This document shows positions 58,137-60,000 of a DNA stretch of 60,000 bases, in pieces. Every line of letters starts with the position of its first letter. The first letter of the stretch is position 1. This DNA comes from Chrysomallon squamiferum (lineage: Eukaryota > Mollusca > Gastropoda > Neomphalida > Peltospiridae). The notes below the pieces were generated by a model. The model searched no databases. It had not been told where the DNA came from and saw only the letters and a list, made by a program, of their open reading frames with translations. The translations under genes and the position numbers were made by a program. The DNA lies in assembly GCA_012295275.1 (NCBI GenBank), contig CM022665.1, positions 40,689,152 to 40,749,151 of the forward strand, read 5' to 3'.

Positions 58137-58663
58137 AAAAAAGACATCTCCAAACTAAACCCAACATAAATCAAACATCAGCCGACTTCTTCTTTCCCTT
58201 CTGCCAATGCATGATGTAATGGCTACCATAATGCTTTGAAAAACAGTAGCATATCAATCAGTGTAATAAATGATTTGAAGAGGACCTCTATGACACGACT
58301 CTCCCAGAGTGTCTGTGTGAGGCACAATAACACACATTACAAACTCTGCCTAATGAATAAAAATCTAATGTCAAGATTGCCAGTCTGATAGACAGCGAGG
58401 CATTCAGTCATGCAAAAAAAAAAATGATGGGATATTTGTGAATGTGAAACAATCTCTAGTGAAACTGGATAAAGAAAACTTATGTAAATTACACATCACA
58501 GATTTGATGTGGAGGGTTTTTTAAAAAATAAATAGTTACTGATCTGTAAATGTATGCTTTTGTCATTTTTTTTTTTTATATATATATTGTGTATGTATGT
58601 GATATATTATGTGTTATGTATACATTTCTCTCTGTGTGTGTGTGTGTGTGTATCTATATCTAT

Positions 58664-58689
58664 TAATATATATATATATATATATATAA
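58664..58689. repeat. (AT)n microsatellite
   Basis: About 12 AT units next to a TG tract at 58634-58652. Confidence 0.88.
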
Positions 58690-60000
58690 TGAGTGTCACT
58701 GGGTGTGTGTCACTGGATGTTGATATTATTACATTTTATAATTTTATAATTTTATTATTATTATTATTATATACATATATAAATGGATACTCATATTTCA
58801 TTTTATTACAGCAACATACATATTTCTGTGAATGTTATTATGAAAATTGTATATATATATATATATATATCATAAACAGCCCATGCACTTCTACATGCAG
58901 ATAAATTAATGAAAAACAAAATACAAAAACATGAAGAAAAAAAAATTTAACTTTGTAGTCTCGTAAAACATATATCAATCTTTAATAAAGTAAAAGCATA
59001 TTGATTTTTGTTTTTAAATTTCAGCTTTTGCAGAGAAACATTTTATCTGAAAATACTATTACCTTTTTCTTTCTTTCTTTTTTCTGAGGTTAAATTGAAA
59101 CTGGTGAACACTGAAAGCAAATATCAATTTTCCAGATTTTTCTTTTAATTATATTGTTTGGGTTCTTTTTGTTGTCTACAAAAACAAAACAACACAACAA
59201 AATAATAAAATTAAGTTAAAATTAAACAAGAAGTTTCTTTTTTATATTTTTTTCCATCTCTCTTTTAGTTTCTTGCTTTATAATATTATTTACATCATTT
59301 GTATGTATGCATGTATATATGTATATCTATATTTGTGTGTGAATAAATTACAAATATCTTTACTGTTTTATCTTCTGTTTTAAACTAAATTAAAAATAAC
59401 CATTGAAAACAAAATCATACAAAATGTTCACTAATAAATAGATGGAGAGACAAATGGATATTCTGAATGATAACAAATAACAAAAGGATGAACAGACAAA
59501 CTGAACGAACCTTTACCAACAACGCAGAACGAAAAATAACTGAATCTAGACGAACAAATAGATCATCCTTAATGTTTTACACCAACCATTAATACATCAC
59601 TAAAACTAAAAGCTTTCTTATTTAAAAATAAAAGTACTGAACTTAATTTTACACATCAGTGGTCAGATAACAATATTTTTTTTGTAACATGAAATCTGGG
59701 TTTTGTCTTCAGTCTTGTGTGGGTATAAGAAGATTTCCAGTTTACTGCAGATTCTGTTTAATTCTCGGGCTCAGTTACACTAAAATTATGATGATTTCAG
59801 TGTGTATCATATTATCATTTCTTACAGAAACTAGTCTTAGTGATACAGTGATCAAACCATTAAAAACCTGGATGGTCTTGGAATCATAATATATAACCAG
59901 CCTCAACCAAAAGAACATTAATTTCTTCTTTCTAACTGACATTCTAACTTACTAACACTAACATTGTTAAAGGTCAGATGACACACACTCCTTAATTATA

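Larger units (their letters stand above)
45081..60000. other. non-coding DNA, part 3
   Basis: Tandem arrays and microsatellites occupy much of 45.5-49.8, 53.4-54.3 and 55.6-56.3 kb. The remainder (for example 50.0-53.4 and 56.5-60 kb) is AT-rich unique-looking DNA in which I see no exon. A slightly more GC-rich stretch at 55260-55570 has a 64-aa ORF without recognisable features. Confidence 0.5.

Noticed and set aside
28029-60000. A stoned-A-like ORF upstream of the stonin, as in the dicistronic fly stoned locus
   Set aside because: No such reading frame is present; the only ORFs are short or repeat-derived. In addition, an acceptor lies 20 nt before the stonin ATG.
1-60000. CRISPR arrays, operons, functional tRNA or rRNA genes, intact retroelements or viral genes
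   Set aside because: None seen. The direct repeats here are contiguous or diverged tandem arrays without uniform spacers, and no reverse transcriptase, integrase, capsid or rRNA-like sequence was recognised.

Overview
This window is animal nuclear DNA. It is very AT-rich and packed with simple repeats, and its genes have spliceosomal introns. The gene families (ML-domain/NPC2 proteins and an endocytic stonin) and the remnants of tRNA-derived SINEs point to a lophotrochozoan, most likely a mollusc. That assignment is inference; nothing here names the species.

Left end (0.7-11.8 kb): three small paralogous genes for NPC2-like secreted sterol/lipid-binding proteins. Each can be assembled from four exons that share the same intron positions and phases (1, 1, 0). 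They lie in alternating orientation: A (minus, 762-2473), B (plus, 4152-8777) and C (minus, 10092-11760). A and B are therefore head-to-head and B and C tail-to-tail. Intron 1 of gene B holds a dead Tc1-like DNA transposon (4624-6030).

Middle (11.8-28.0 kb): about 9 kb of AT-rich sequence, then a stonin (stoned-B/STON family) endocytic adaptor gene on the minus strand. One very large coding exon (23760-28008) and a 254-nt terminal exon (20976-21229) join in frame to encode 1,500 residues. The disordered N-terminal part has 15 DPF and 6 NPF motifs, including a near-perfect 14-residue tandem DPF array. The C-terminal part is the stonin homology domain plus the mu-homology domain.

Right half (28.0-60 kb): no coding exon I can defend. 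It is probably the 5' intron(s) or upstream intergenic DNA of the stonin gene. It holds many microsatellites and an unusual density of old, diverged tandem arrays with units of about 19, 21, 30, 34, 41, 67, 80, 105 and 165 bp. In two places a short sub-unit appears to have been amplified inside a longer parent repeat. A few decayed tRNA-derived elements are interspersed.

I found no CRISPR array, operon, intact mobile element, rRNA gene or functional tRNA gene. The points most worth a second look are the DPF array in the stonin, the NPC2 triplet with an extra cysteine in copy C, the 77-bp array abutting the terminal stonin splice acceptor, and the nested tandem repeats.
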